From Bifiguratus adelaidae (lineage: Eukaryota > Mucoromycota > Endogonomycetes > Endogonales): a stretch of DNA of 64,000 nucleotides. The notes below the pieces were generated by a model that saw nothing but the letters and a program-made list of their open reading frames with translations, made no database searches and was not told the DNA's origin. Made by a program: the position numbers and the translations under genes. The DNA is taken from positions 108,147 to 172,146 of the forward strand of contig MVBO01000013.1 of NCBI GenBank assembly GCA_002261195.1. The letters are read 5' to 3'. This document shows positions 21,206 through 32,322 of the stretch, one piece after another. Positions within the stretch are counted from its first letter, which is position 1. Each line of letters opens with the position of its first letter.

Positions 21206-24200
21206 ATGGCAAGTCCTGGGACGCTTGCTGAACGGCTGCTGAGAGACAACCTGCACAAGGCTCTATGGCTAGTCTACTTGCTCCGGTTTGTCTCTCTGTG
21301 GCAGCTTCTGCGAGTGACGAGAACCGGTTGTTTGGACTGGGCGAAGGTCGTGGAAGCTGCCTTTGCTGTTGCTTTGGTGCAAACGTCGGCGTTGCCAGTC
21401 AACGTATTATCAATACTGACTCCTTGGGATGCGCAGGCTTTGTGGCCCATTGTATCAAGGGTATGTGGAGTGTTGTGTGGAGCAAACTTAGATTAAAGTG
21501 ATGCAAAGGTCGCGCTTGGCGTATATGTGACAGACAAAAGGGTCAACAGCTCGATAAACTCTGCGTGCTTTGGTGTTTTGCTTCTGCTGACATACCTTGT
21601 CGTTGACGTACAACACCTCTTCCAATCGAGTACTTTATCATGGACGCGGAATTACCTTGTTGTCATTTGCTTTGACATTGGATTGATCTGTCGACAATTA
21701 TTGCAATCCAACAAGCATCTAGAAGCGGCATCAGAACAGGTGTGTCCTCTGTCACTTAAAACTATTCAATTGCTAAACATGGCTAGGATCATCCGCCGGA
21801 TGTTGAAGCCACGGCAAGCCTGGTATCTCGAGCCTTGTTCCTATGGCCAGCGTCCATCTTTAGGCTCCATCACCCCATTAAAGCTACAGACATCCCTAGC
21901 TTGCCTGTGTCCAATCGAGCGGCCACGATCGAGCAAAGGACGAACCGTGTAAAGCAAGTATCGTCCTCGTGGCCATGCTATATCATCCCAATTTTTACTC
22001 AACCATCGCTAGACTGTCTTCATCTCAATTGACAAGGCAATTACTGTACACGTTCCGATCAGAGATTCTCGTGCAAGCTGCAAGCGTTCTTCTTGAGAAC
22101 ATGTTAACATCGGCCACTCAACTATCAGCCGCGAGAGTAATTGCTGCCATTTCTGCCTATCACCGCGGCGAAGCCCTCGATTCGCTCAAGCCGTTCCTCT
22201 TGATTGGATTAACATTGGGCCTTGGCATATGTCGTACAGCTGCGCGTCAATGGGAACTGCATATGGGTCGACTGATGCAGATCCGGGTCAAGGCTTTTCT
22301 CATCAGTCAAATCCACGCCATTGCCTTGAGGAGAGGATTCATCCACTCAGATACGACCAGACGTGGACAAGATTTGCATGCACTTATTGCCACGGATGTG
22401 GATGAAGTCGCGACGTATGCGTCACACCTATTTCAAACGTATTCCGATCCATTACAAATCATCCTGACCATGGGCATCCTGATCTCGATCCTTGGCCCGG
22501 CTTCTCTTGTTGGTGTTCTGTTGCTCATTTTAATGACGTACCTGGCTCGTGTCATGAACGCTCGCTTCGCCGTTTACCAAAATCGAGAATCCTCTGCAAG
22601 GGATGCGCGTATCCATTCGACATCGGAAGCATTGCGTGCCATCGATGCAGTAAAGATGTTTGGCATGGAGGCATTCTTTGCGACAAAAATTCGCAAAGCG
22701 CGTGCGGAGGAGCTCGCGGCACGGCAAAGTCTCACGCTACGTGTTCGCGCTTTGGATGCAGTCGCCACTATCACGCCCACCGTCATGATTGGGGCTGTCT
22801 TTGTGCTGGGTACTTACACTGCACACCGAGATTTGAGCCCTGCGTTGGCGTTCACGGCGATATCTCTCTTGAAATCTCTTGGTCCACCGTTGAATTACAT
22901 ACCGTACAGTATTTCGTCCACGCAAGCTGTGCTATTTGCCATCCAAAAAATTGAGCGCACTCTACGGGCCACCGGTGATGAGCCCGTGGTCAGCGACCGC
23001 AAGGATAAAAAAGATGACATGGTCGGATTTGTAAAAGATACAAGGATGATTTGGGATCATTGGACGCAAGATACAGAGGACAATGGCGGACAGTTTGCGC
23101 TTGCGGCCTCCGAATTGACATTTCCCAGAGGCACGATTTCCCTAGTCACTGGATCAACAGGAAGTGGGAAATCCATGTTGTTGCTGTCATTGCTAGGGCA
23201 AACCAAGGCAATATCCGGGCAGATTCATCATCCTTCCGAGAGTATCGCCTTCGTCTCGCAGGTGCCGTGGATTATCATGGGTAACATCAAGGAGAACATT
23301 ATTTTGCACCATCACTTTGATCGACAACGCTATCTCTCCGTGATCTGGGCTTGTGGTCTAGTCCCTGACTTGGACAGCATGGAATTAGGTGACGAAATCG
23401 GCGTGGGTGAACGCGGCGCGTCGCTCTCTGGCGGGCAAAAAAAAACGCATTGCCTTGGCACGTGCCATGTATTCCGATGCACGCATTGTGTTGATTGACG
23501 ACAGCTTTGCTTCCATTGATCGTCAGACTGCTAAACACATTGTGCGACATTGCTTTGGTGGTCCACTGTTAGCTGGTCGTACCATAGTCATGGTAACTCA
23601 CCAAATATCGCTATGCGCACCATTTGCACATCAAATTATTCACTTAGAAGGTGGGCAAGTGGGCTTTGTAGGTCCTCCTTCTACGATGCCATCCCGACTC
23701 GGATCGTTTGAGTCGGACCATCAGGAAGCAAACGCAACACCGATGGAAATGGACACGTTTCAAACACCAAAAACATACCAGCAGCAGCAGACAGAAAAGG
23801 GCAACGATGAGCATGCTCAGCAAGCGACAAATCTGGGTAAAGCTGTGGATCGCTCCCTTTACAAGCAATGCTTTTCGCTTTTCGGAGGGTTCCCATTCTG
23901 GGTTGGCCTAATCTGCGTCTACGGCATTGTTGAGTACTCCATCACCTATCAGGATTGGGCCTTGAAACGTTGGATGGCAGGAATGGTTTCAGACAGCAGC
24001 ACGGAAGCCATGATGGATAAGAATGCATTCCGTTACTTTTATGTCGCCGGCATTTCTGTGACCTTGCTCTTTGCTCGATCGCTCTTTATGAAAGAGGGTG
24101 CGCGTATGGCCGCGCGGGTGATTCACAACAACCTCCTCGATGCAATTCTCTCGGTGCCTAAAGCTTTCTTTGACAAGACACCGGTAGATCGAATATTGTC

Positions 24201-25677
24201 CAGATTCTCCTCCGACATGCGCAAGGTTGATCATGAAGTTCCAGCAACTTTCCACACGTGCTTCTTGTCGCTTTCTACCATCATTACCGTCTTTGTCACC
24301 ATCTCAATGACGTCGCTGTGGGCCATCTTACCGGCAGCCTGTGTTGTGTATGGCGTTTTTCAGTTTTCGGATCGTTACCTGTTCATTACCAGATCACTCC
24401 GTCGATTGGAAGCTGAGGCACAAAGCGAGCTCTTGACAGCATTGCGGGAAAATGAAGAAGGCTCCATCATTATTCGAGCCTTTGGCGCAGAGGATTACTT
24501 TTATCTACGCATTAGAGAAAAGCTGGACAATCAGTCCCGATCCTTCTTTTGGGTTTGGTCTTTGAATCGCACATTGCATGCGACGATTGACATTGGCAGT
24601 CAGTTGATCCAAACGATGGTCTCGATAGCCATTCTCGCCCATGTACACAGATCTGACGCAGCCACGGCCGGATTCTACATTGAGCACTCCAAAAAGTTAG
24701 GCAATTACCTCTTGTGGATCGTTCGAAACATTGCTATTGTTGAGGTGTCCATGACGGCATTGGAATGCATTCAAGAATATACAACCTTGGAACCGGAGGG
24801 CAACAGACCCGAAATGGCCAGTCTCAAGGCCGATAAGCGATAGCCAGAAGAGGGTGCGATAAGTGTTCGCAATCTGACCATCCAGTACGAATCAGAAAGA
24901 ACACCGGCATTACGTAACGTCAGCTTTGAGGTACAGGGAGGCGAGAAGATTGGTATTGTTGGACGCACGGGAAGTGGAAAGAGCACGTTGGTCAGCACCC
25001 TAGTGCGGCTCTATGATCCCACAAGAGGCTCTATTAGCATTGATGGTGTTGACATCCAACACATTCACCCTCAGACGCTACGTTCGCACATTGCCGTCAT
25101 TCCACAAGACATTGTTTTGTTCTCAGAAACGATTCGAAGCAATCTGGATCCCTATGGTAAGCACCCAGACGGTGTGCTTATTTCTGCTCTGCAGGAGGTA
25201 GACTGGATTAAACTCGGCATGCGAGCAGTGCATGGTATTAACCAGGAGGTGGCACTTCTAGAGCAACTTGATCTACCGATCGATCCAAAGGAGACGTCTC
25301 TATCGCTTGGTCAAAAGCAATTACTCGCTTTTGCTCGGGCCATCGTAGAGAACGCAAAGGTAGGACTGAAGGAGCAAATGTATCGCAGAATTTCTTATCA
25401 GCTTGCGTAGATTATCATCATGGATGAAGCAACCAGCAGCATTCACGTCAATACGCAATCGAACGGACGAGATGTCGACACCTCGACCTTTCTCGATCAG
25501 GACATTCCCTTACCAACCTCTTTCAACAGGTGTACAGTACTTTGTATTGCACACAAGCTATCGACAATCATGCGCTTTGATCGAGTGATGGTTCTCGATG
25601 GTGGTCGAATGGTTGAATATGATACACTCGATAGACTTTTGCAACAGCAAGGCCTGTTTGCAAAGATGGTTAGTTGA
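21206..25677 (+). pseudogene. ABC transporter, ABCC/MRP type, with frameshift and premature stop
   Basis: Full-size ABCC-like exporter: N-terminal hydrophobic segments (TMD0-like), then TMD1-NBD1-TMD2-NBD2. NBD1 shows Walker A GSTGSGKS (about 23155-23175), a Q-loop FVSQVPWIIMGNIKENI, signature LSGGQKK, Walker B IVLIDDSFASID and H-loop MVTHQ. NBD2 shows GRTGSGKSTLVSTL, AVIPQDIVLFSETIRSNLDP, signature LSLGQKQLLAFARA, Walker B IIIMDEATSS and CIAHKLST. The D-loop reads SSIH instead of SSVD. Two lesions break the frame. An A9 run at 23437-23445, inside the signature, has one A too many. TAG at 24841-24843 sits before PEEGAI, where ABCC proteins have WPxxGxI, i.e. a TGG to TAG change. Everything else is well preserved, so decay is recent, or these are assembly errors. 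Confidence 0.8.
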
Positions 25678-25885
25678 TGCACATTCCGCGAGAAATATGT
25701 GAAACAGAGTGAACACAATGATAGCTGTGAACGTATATATCCTATTCAAACCTTCTACAATGACGGACCGACCAAGGTAACATGCATTGGACCCCATGAC
25801 AGCCTTGCAATGTCTTGAGCTGTCAAATCCTAGCCTGAAAAGGAAATGCTCCTTTCGAGCTCGCTTCAGACGATGAAGACATAGC

Positions 25886-27545
25886 ATGGGTGTGCGGGGT
25901 CTAACACCTCTTTTGCGGCGGTTCGCGCCGTCGGCACTTCAAAATACGACATACTCGAGCCTGAAACACCGGCGATTGGCCGTTGACGCGTCTTTTTTTC
26001 TCAACCGATTCATTTACGGCGGTGACACGGGGGGCCAAGTTGCTGAAGGTATACCCGATAGCCGGACAGAGCAAGGCGAAGGCGAGCATGTTGCTGACGT
26101 GGAAGGAAGCGACACAACGCCTGATGTGCCAAGTCCAAAGTCTCACCTCACAGGTTTCTACACGCTCACCTACGTCCTGCGAGCTTTTTCCATCACGCCC
26201 ATCATGATATTTGACGGAGATGTGCGCATCAAAGAGAAGCGTTCAGAACACGCGCGACGGAAGCAGGACCGGCTAAAACTTGCTTCCGGGCTGCAATTGG
26301 AGCTAGAACGCGGAGATCGCCTTGTGAAGGCCTTGGACATGTTTGACGATGGCGATATGGAGGTGAAAGGACATGCCAACGGATGGGCTGTAGATCGTAC
26401 TGCGGAATCGCTTCGATTCATTCACGAGCAGGCTGCGGATGCCCTTTCACTGACACGAACTGAGGCGCGTCAATACACGAGGGGACAGCGAGAAATGTCA
26501 CACACCGAAGTCCAGCTGTTGGCCGAGCTCGTGCAGGTCCTGAGTGCCAGTCACGAACGCGCAAAGTATCTTGAATCTCTTACGGATCTCAAGGATCAAA
26601 GTCTCAAGCTTGCTTCATCGTTTCGACGTCGCTCTGTGCGTGTCCAACGATCTCATCGAGATGAATGTCGTGAATTACTCGATCGGCTCAAGGTGCCTCA
26701 TTGTGTTGTGGAGGAGGTTGAGGCTGAGGCGGTGTGCGCTAGGCTTTGCCAAGCGGGAACAGTGGATGGCGTAGTATCAGAAGGTAGTGTGCCACATGGT
26801 CCGTCGTCTGATGGTGTGCTCATAGAGGTCCTGTAGACACGGACACACTTCTCTTCGCCGAAGCTCCTCTATACCGCTATGTCCTCCATCCTTCACATCT
26901 ACCCTTACGCATTGATCCTCTTGAGGCACGTAAAGCACTATCACTTTCAAGGGAAGCCTTTGTCGATATGGGTATATTGTGCGGCACCGACTTTTCGTTT
27001 GGACTCGGTGGGGGTCCGTTGGAAAACGTGGGACCGGTGACGGCCATGAGATTGATGCAAGAACATGGTTCCTTGGAAAATGTGTTTGCATGGTGTCGGC
27101 AAGCAGAGCGTCGACGTCGAGGCAGGATCATCCGAACCAAAGAAGAGGCGGACAAAGAAATGGAAATGGCCCGACGAGTGAGTGACATTTGCTGCGACGA
27201 GGGTACAACGCCACTGATGGGGTTGTTTAGGTCTTTTTGGAGCCTATTAATCTTTCTCCATACCAAGATGCTATTACGCAAGCTCTGGCGCATAGCCGAT
27301 CGGCTATGGCTTCGCTGAACGACCCCTTTCTCGACGACTTTTGGCGTCGCCACGATCTCGGCGCGGACGACGTTGCACGTCATGCCAGGCGTATCCTTTG
27401 GACCTGGAACGTGCGGGAAGAAAGGGAAGCGTGGCTCAAGGGAGTGACAACACATGGACACCCGCGCGCTTTATCGAGCGTGGAGAGTAACGCAGTGGAT
27501 CCATTCAAAGTATCCACCACTAGAGGTTCGCTAGAAGGCGGTTAG
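25886..27545 (+). CDS. XPG/FEN1-family structure-specific nuclease
   Basis: Metal-dependent 5' nuclease fold of the Rad2/XPG superfamily. About 515 residues in three exons (introns 26784-26836, 27178-27230). N-terminal block MGVRGLTPLLRRFAP, RRLAVDASFFLNRF (first acidic residue) and PIMIFDGDVRIKEKR. The internal block has the acidic motif VVEEVEAEAVCARLC, then VSEDTDTLLFAEAP across the first intron, FVDMGILCGTDFSFG and NVGPVTAMRLMQEHGSLENV (helix-hairpin-helix). All catalytic acids are in place. The segment between the two halves (about 120-260) is long and helical, unlike FEN1. No PCNA-binding peptide was seen at the C-terminus. It could be an Exo1-, Gen1- or asteroid-like protein; the subfamily is not resolved. 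Confidence 0.8.
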
Positions 27546-27761
27546 AGAATCGCGCCAAATGTATCGTACACTTGTAGATATGCTTTGCGGGCATTGGGAG
27601 AATATACCTGCCGCCAAATCTCGCCCGGTAACTACTGAATGTACTTGTGAAGATGCAAAAAGAGGTATATACACAAAAACTTGATTACTACAAAGCATAA
27701 TGAACAATGCAATTTGATGTTGTTAAGGCAGACACAGGCACGCATGTTGCCTAAAAGCCTT

Positions 27762-29810
27762 CTATCCAAGCAGACCACCTAGCCAGCTCGACAACCCCTT
27801 CACTTCGTCCAAAAAGGCACCCCTTGTGCCTTCATCGCTGGCAATGGATACATCCAAGCTGGAGATGGAAGCGTTGCCATTCAAGCCCAGTTGGACGTCT
27901 AGAGCAGTATTTCCCAGATCCGGATAGTCATCATCGTCCCAGTCCAAGGAGACGGGCGGCGAAGCGGCAAGGCGAGGATCCAGAAAAGAATCGCTGCTAA
28001 TCGAGCTTGCGGAACAATCTGCCGACCTGTGCAACCTCCCGAACCGACCTGAGCTGAGAGAAAATGTCTGCGATGCAAGCAAATCATCCAAGGTGTCCAA
28101 GGAAGGTCTAGGGCGTCCCTTGTAAAAACTGACGGAATCATCGCTGTCGTCTCCCTTGGCGTCAGTAAACAATGTATCTTCCTCGGGAACAAGACGATCG
28201 CGCACGGCTAATAACGTCCGCTTCCACCAAGGTCTGCCGCGTTGCGAAGACCCTTCGGTGGATCCTTGTCCAGTCTCCGACTCAGAGGCACGAGGACCAC
28301 CGTACCCGAAAAAGTACCGAGATAACGTGGAAGCAACCTGTCTCACACTGGCGGGCTGGAGAGAGGGCGGGATATCTGCATCCCGTGAGCGACGTCGCCC
28401 ATGATTTGGCCACTCTTGGCCATGAGCGTACGGGTATTCTCTACCAATGAACGAGGACCGTGATTGGGTTGGTTCATCCTTAAGCCAGGTTGGCGCCAAT
28501 TTCACAATGGACGTTGGCGACCGAAATCGACGCGCTTCGCCATCCATGTGCTCTCCCTCCCTGCCATTAGGACTGGCCGGGGACGCGCCAACATCCTCCG
28601 GCTCGACTTGGTGTTGTATGGTCATGACAAGCGCACAATCTCCATCGTCGTCATCGTCAAATTCGGTGATATCCAGGATATTGTGCCGATGCTTGCGTGG
28701 TGTTCCAGATCGATAAGCAAGGTCTGTCTTGTCGATTTTCCAAGGGCTTTGTGCACTTGTTTCGACTTCCATCGAGTCGAAGCTACTATGACTCTCATTT
28801 TCAAGAGCCATGCATTGCTCTACCCGCTCACTGAAGCGTAGCTTTGGTCGCGGCATGAAGCCAAGGTATTCCGAATTGGCCGTGGGCGAGGTAGCAGCTG
28901 TCGTCGTCAGAGATGGCGTATCATCGATCTCTTGTTGTTCATGGCTATAGAACGGCACATCGTCTTGTTGAGGTGAAAGCGGAGAGGTGATTAATCGGGA
29001 GAGAGCTGTCATTGAGGTCGAGTATCCACGTAGAATATCTGATAAGCTCCGTTTCTTGAGAACCGATTTGAGTCGGATTCCTCGCTGTCCCTTTTGAAGG
29101 GCGTCAGCGAATTCTGGCGAGTAGTGACTGTTGGCATCATCGTTGGGTGTAATGGGTATCATGGACAAGGTCGGGCAGGTGGGTGTCGAAGGTTCCGTAT
29201 AAACGGTGTTTGGCGTCGGTTCCGCCGTGTATAAGGGTCCATAAAGCCAAGTCGTATCATGATCCTTGAGCCAATTGAGATCTTCAGGATGGACTTTGCT
29301 CAAGTGTGACATCTTCTGCGTCCAGGCACGCCAACAAGCATTCTCCAATCGCGCTTCTCGTCCCTTGTACCCTGAAGCACTCAGTTCATCACTGAATATC
29401 TTCAAAGGTTCGTCTGTCACTGAAGGATGGGCGTAGCGCTGTCGAATGTTTGCTTTGCGTGATGCTTTTGAAAGGGCATGCCATGATGCGATAAGGTCGC
29501 TTATCGCAAAATCGTGCGCGAGATAGTCGACATAGTGCGGTGCTTGATAAGGATGCTGTGGATAAGAGAGTCGATGACTAAAGGAATGATTGGCATGATG
29601 AGGCAATGGATAGAGTAGATGTGGCCGCCGTGGCATTCTATCTGGATCATGACCTGCAAGATCACGTTGAGGAGATGGATATTGGGTGAAACGAGGATCA
29701 TGGTCTGCCCAGCTGTCGGTTGGATCATGTTTGCCTATGGTTGGACGCCCTTCCATGAACCCTTCCTGTCTATCACGCTCGACTGCAAAGTCACTTGTTG
29801 ACTTGTACAT
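27762..29810 (-). CDS. Reg1-like PP1 regulatory subunit (DUF1752 protein)
   Basis: Long, mostly disordered protein of 682 residues, single exon. Near the N-terminus the fungal DUF1752/GATA-like domain is visible: DFAISDLIASWHALSKASRK, then ENACWRAWTQKM, the pattern of Reg1/Reg2. In the middle PRPKLRFSERVEQCMAL matches the Reg1 segment that docks Glc7/PP1, here with Leu in place of the usual Val/Ile of RVxF. The acidic stretch FDDDDDGDCALVM and a Ser-rich C-terminus follow. In yeast, Reg1-Glc7 dephosphorylates Snf1 and enforces glucose repression; the same role is inferred. The ATG at 29810 is taken as start. A GA-rich tract lies about 200 bp upstream. Confidence 0.75.
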   Translation of the reverse strand: MYKSTSDFAVERDRQEGFMEGRPTIGKHDPTDSWADHDPRFTQYPSPQRDLAGHDPDRMPRRPHLLYPLPHHANHSFSHRLSYPQHPYQAPHYVDYLAHDFAISDLIASWHALSKASRKANIRQRYAHPSVTDEPLKIFSDELSASGYKGREARLENACWRAWTQKMSHLSKVHPEDLNWLKDHDTTWLYGPLYTAEPTPNTVYTEPSTPTCPTLSMIPITPNDDANSHYSPEFADALQKGQRGIRLKSVLKKRSLSDILRGYSTSMTALSRLITSPLSPQQDDVPFYSHEQQEIDDTPSLTTTAATSPTANSEYLGFMPRPKLRFSERVEQCMALENESHSSFDSMEVETSAQSPWKIDKTDLAYRSGTPRKHRHNILDITEFDDDDDGDCALVMTIQHQVEPEDVGASPASPNGREGEHMDGEARRFRSPTSIVKLAPTWLKDEPTQSRSSFIGREYPYAHGQEWPNHGRRRSRDADIPPSLQPASVRQVASTLSRYFFGYGGPRASESETGQGSTEGSSQRGRPWWKRTLLAVRDRLVPEEDTLFTDAKGDDSDDSVSFYKGRPRPSLDTLDDLLASQTFSLSSGRFGRLHRSADCSASSISSDSFLDPRLAASPPVSLDWDDDDYPDLGNTALDVQLGLNGNASISSLDVSIASDEGTRGAFLDEVKGLSSWLGGLLG

Positions 29811-29999
29811 GGTGGGAAATGGCACTGTCTCTCTCACACAATGAACCAGCGTATACCAAAGCGTTCAAGTGAGTATCACGTATCCACAGAGAAGAGAGCA
29901 AGCATGGAGAATGACGCTCAATGACAGTGGCAGCTAATGGCAAGCTGCAGAGAAGAGACAAAGTGTGGAAATTGACGCCTTTGTGAGGATTGGGAAGAT

Positions 30000-30075
30000 G
30001 AAGCAGTGAAGAGAAGAGGAAAAGAGAGGGAGAGAGAGAAAGAGAGAGGCCATGTAAGTAGAGAGAGAGAGCACA
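30000..30075. repeat. (GA)n-rich tract upstream of the Reg1-like gene
   Basis: Imperfect GA/GGA microsatellite of about 75 bp, reading CT-rich in the sense of the minus-strand gene. It ends close to the 3' end of the small membrane-protein gene at 30225. Confidence 0.7.
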
Positions 30076-30224
30076 CGGCAGGAACAGGGATGGGGGGAGA
30101 GACAGAGAGAAGACATGATCCATTGAACAATGTGTTTAGAGGACATCTACTGTTGCCAAAAACTCACACCATATCCAAGGCTTTTTTTGGGTGGAGACGT
30201 CTTCTCCCTCTCCTCTGCGACCTT

Positions 30225-30887
30225 CTACTTCTTTTTGCGAGCATCTTCGCGGGCCTTTTGTGTCTCCCACTTTTCCTTCATTCGTCTCTCGCGGCGGTTG
30301 GTCGGTTCGGGCACATCTTCGGCACGAACATCGTTGGCAGATCGCTTGGTCTGTCGTCGACCCGATCTTCTGAGGGCTTGCTGCTGCGTTCGAGCCGCTT
30401 GCGCCGATGATGAAACTCTGCCTGGTGGCTTCAAGGCATCCGGCAATCGTTCAGGATAATAGACCACCAACGTCGTCAGAACGATCAAGGTCGATACAAG
30501 CAGGATGAGAAGATAGTAGGTCCATGGCCGTCCCACCTTGAAGATCTGGTTGCAGGTGAATGAGACGAGGTGGCGCGAACAGCGAAAACCTTAGCGCAAC
30601 TTACCACCAAGCCAGTACAGGCCAACGCTGCTCTTCCTGTCCAGGCGAGATACGCCGGTGGATACGGCATATCCTTGGGGAGATTCGCCCGAATCTCTTC
30701 CATAAAGGCGTTCATGCTGTGGATGGCAACCTTGCCTACCGTGCAAGTGTCAGTCCTTGTCGTCTAGAGTGGCGCTGATGCCTCTTTGATGCTTGGGCGG
30801 CTCACCTCCAAGCAAAGAAGCGATAAAATGAATACACTCCGTCTCGTCTCTTGCAGTGGCGAAAGGGCGCCCAACGCTGTTCAACGA
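30225..30887 (-). CDS. Small two-TM membrane protein, family not recognised; start not found
   Basis: Three exons fit well: 30806 to about 30880, 30605-30735 and 30225-30545, with GT-AG introns. The joined protein runs RPFATARDETECIHFIASLL, then AIHSMNAFMEEIRANL, PAYLAWTGRAALACTGLVIF and a strong membrane segment YYLLILLVSTLIVLTTLVVY. It ends in a long basic tail closing DARKKK, which could act as an ER-retrieval-type dilysine signal. No family is recognised. No ATG exists in frame in exon 1: the frame runs back into a (CT)n tract next to the start of the divergent LRR gene. Either a first exon lies inside the LRR gene region, or initiation is at a non-AUG codon. Confidence 0.6.
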
Positions 30888-30914
30888 AGAGAGAGAGAGA
30901 GAGAGAAAGAGACA
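30888..30914. repeat. (GA)n tract between divergent genes
   Basis: About 12 GA units plus degenerate copies lie directly before the LRR gene (ATG at 30932) and in front of exon 1 of the minus-strand membrane protein. The tract may be the shared core promoter, or part of an intron for the minus-strand gene. Confidence 0.7.
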
Positions 30915-30931
30915 AGAGAACGCCTTGGTGA

Positions 30932-32275
30932 ATGGCCTCTGTAGGGTACAAGCGTTTAGAGACGCGCTATAGCGTTGGCACCCTTGGTGATGTGGTGCTC
31001 TATGGTCGAGACGGTGGTATTGCGGTGGTGGAGGCCCTCAGGGCGCTCGCTTCACACGTGAGCAGCAGCGAAGAGGGCGACTTGCCTATCCAGCTCAGTT
31101 TTCGGCATCATTGCTTGCGCGATGAAGGACTGGAAGTGATTGCCGAGTGGCTGGCGTCACCTTGGGGAGAAGCGGTTGCAGGTCTCGTGGATATGCTCGA
31201 CTTTACGGCCAACCAAGTGGGCGACGATGGCATTGCGGCTTGCGCAAGGATGATTGGGCAGTGTCCAAGGCTTTCCACCCTGCTGTTAGGGCACAATGAG
31301 TTTGGATGGACGGCATTGGAGGTGCTGGCGTTTGGAGTCCGACGACATCAACGGCCGACAATGCTCAGTCTGTCAAGTAACATCCTTGGCGATGGAGGTG
31401 TGGAAACGCTGTTGGATGCCCTGGTGGATGACATAGGGATAAAGAGTGAACAAGAAGGTCCGGTTGGCTCGTCTCCACTCTTAACATTGGAATTATCGGC
31501 GACGGATGCACACGATCCGGCCACGAGAGCCATTGCCCGTTTTCTTCGCAATGACGATGTGCTCCGAACGCTTGCACTTTCAGGGAACAACTTTACTCGG
31601 AAGGGTGTCGGCCGACTGGTCACAGTGTTGGAACGCTGGGAGAATGTCCGTTTACAAACCTTGGATATCTTTGGAAGTTGGTTGGATGGCACGGGTGGCG
31701 ATGACGGAGACACCACAGACTCGGACGAGGGAGACGACGTCTCAGCAGATACGCTGACCGAACCCAATGCGGTCTTGCCGATACCTATCCTGCATCCCTC
31801 ATCCATCATGCCCTCCTACACCGATTTCCCGCCCACCAGTATTCACCAAGGTCAACCTGCCTACACCTATACGGCTTCTTCCTACCTGTGGACATCCCGT
31901 CAAGGACCCTATGTCCAAATGATGACCACGAACCATCGACTCGCCCAAGCATTGCAACGGAATATCATCCTGCAACGACAAGTCAGACAGACCGCTCTCC
32001 AACTCTTGTGCGCAGCGAGAGTGGTATTGTTCTCCAAAACCCATCTGAGCACAACATGGACGCTCGATCAGCTAGACACCGATACCCAATTGGCGATTCT
32101 GCGAGCGTTGGATACCATGGGTGTCCTGACGACGGCGCAATTCAACAATGTGATTCATTGGGCCATGGATAGAGCATCCCTTACCGGAGAGCATCATAAA
32201 GAGGAGCTCTTGCGACACTTGGGGTGTGACGAGTATATACAACGGCGGTTCACCAAACGGCGCAAAGGGGTATAA
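30932..32275 (+). CDS. Leucine-rich-repeat protein (RNI-like)
   Basis: Single-exon protein of 447 residues. Residues about 50-230 contain repeats of the ribonuclease-inhibitor type, e.g. LRDEGLEVIAEWL, NQVGDDGIAACARMI, LSTLLLGHNEFGWTALEVLA, LSLSSNILGDGGVETLLDAL and LALSGNNFTRKGVGRLVTVL. An acidic linker (GDDGDTTDSDEGDD) separates these from a helical C-terminal half (about 300-447), which ends in a basic RRFTKRRKGV. No enzymatic domain is seen. RNI-type LRRs usually form protein-binding scaffolds; the partner is unknown. Confidence 0.8.
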   Translation: MASVGYKRLETRYSVGTLGDVVLYGRDGGIAVVEALRALASHVSSSEEGDLPIQLSFRHHCLRDEGLEVIAEWLASPWGEAVAGLVDMLDFTANQVGDDGIAACARMIGQCPRLSTLLLGHNEFGWTALEVLAFGVRRHQRPTMLSLSSNILGDGGVETLLDALVDDIGIKSEQEGPVGSSPLLTLELSATDAHDPATRAIARFLRNDDVLRTLALSGNNFTRKGVGRLVTVLERWENVRLQTLDIFGSWLDGTGGDDGDTTDSDEGDDVSADTLTEPNAVLPIPILHPSSIMPSYTDFPPTSIHQGQPAYTYTASSYLWTSRQGPYVQMMTTNHRLAQALQRNIILQRQVRQTALQLLCAARVVLFSKTHLSTTWTLDQLDTDTQLAILRALDTMGVLTTAQFNNVIHWAMDRASLTGEHHKEELLRHLGCDEYIQRRFTKRRKGV

Positions 32276-32322
32276 CGTCAACAAGTTGTGTATGTTACAG
32301 GACATGTACAATAGCGCTCTTT

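Noticed and set aside
9896-24843. Idea that TAG is reassigned to an amino acid, because two genes have in-frame TAG
   Set aside because: TAG is the normal stop of BiP, HEM4, UPRT, URC1 and others in this window.
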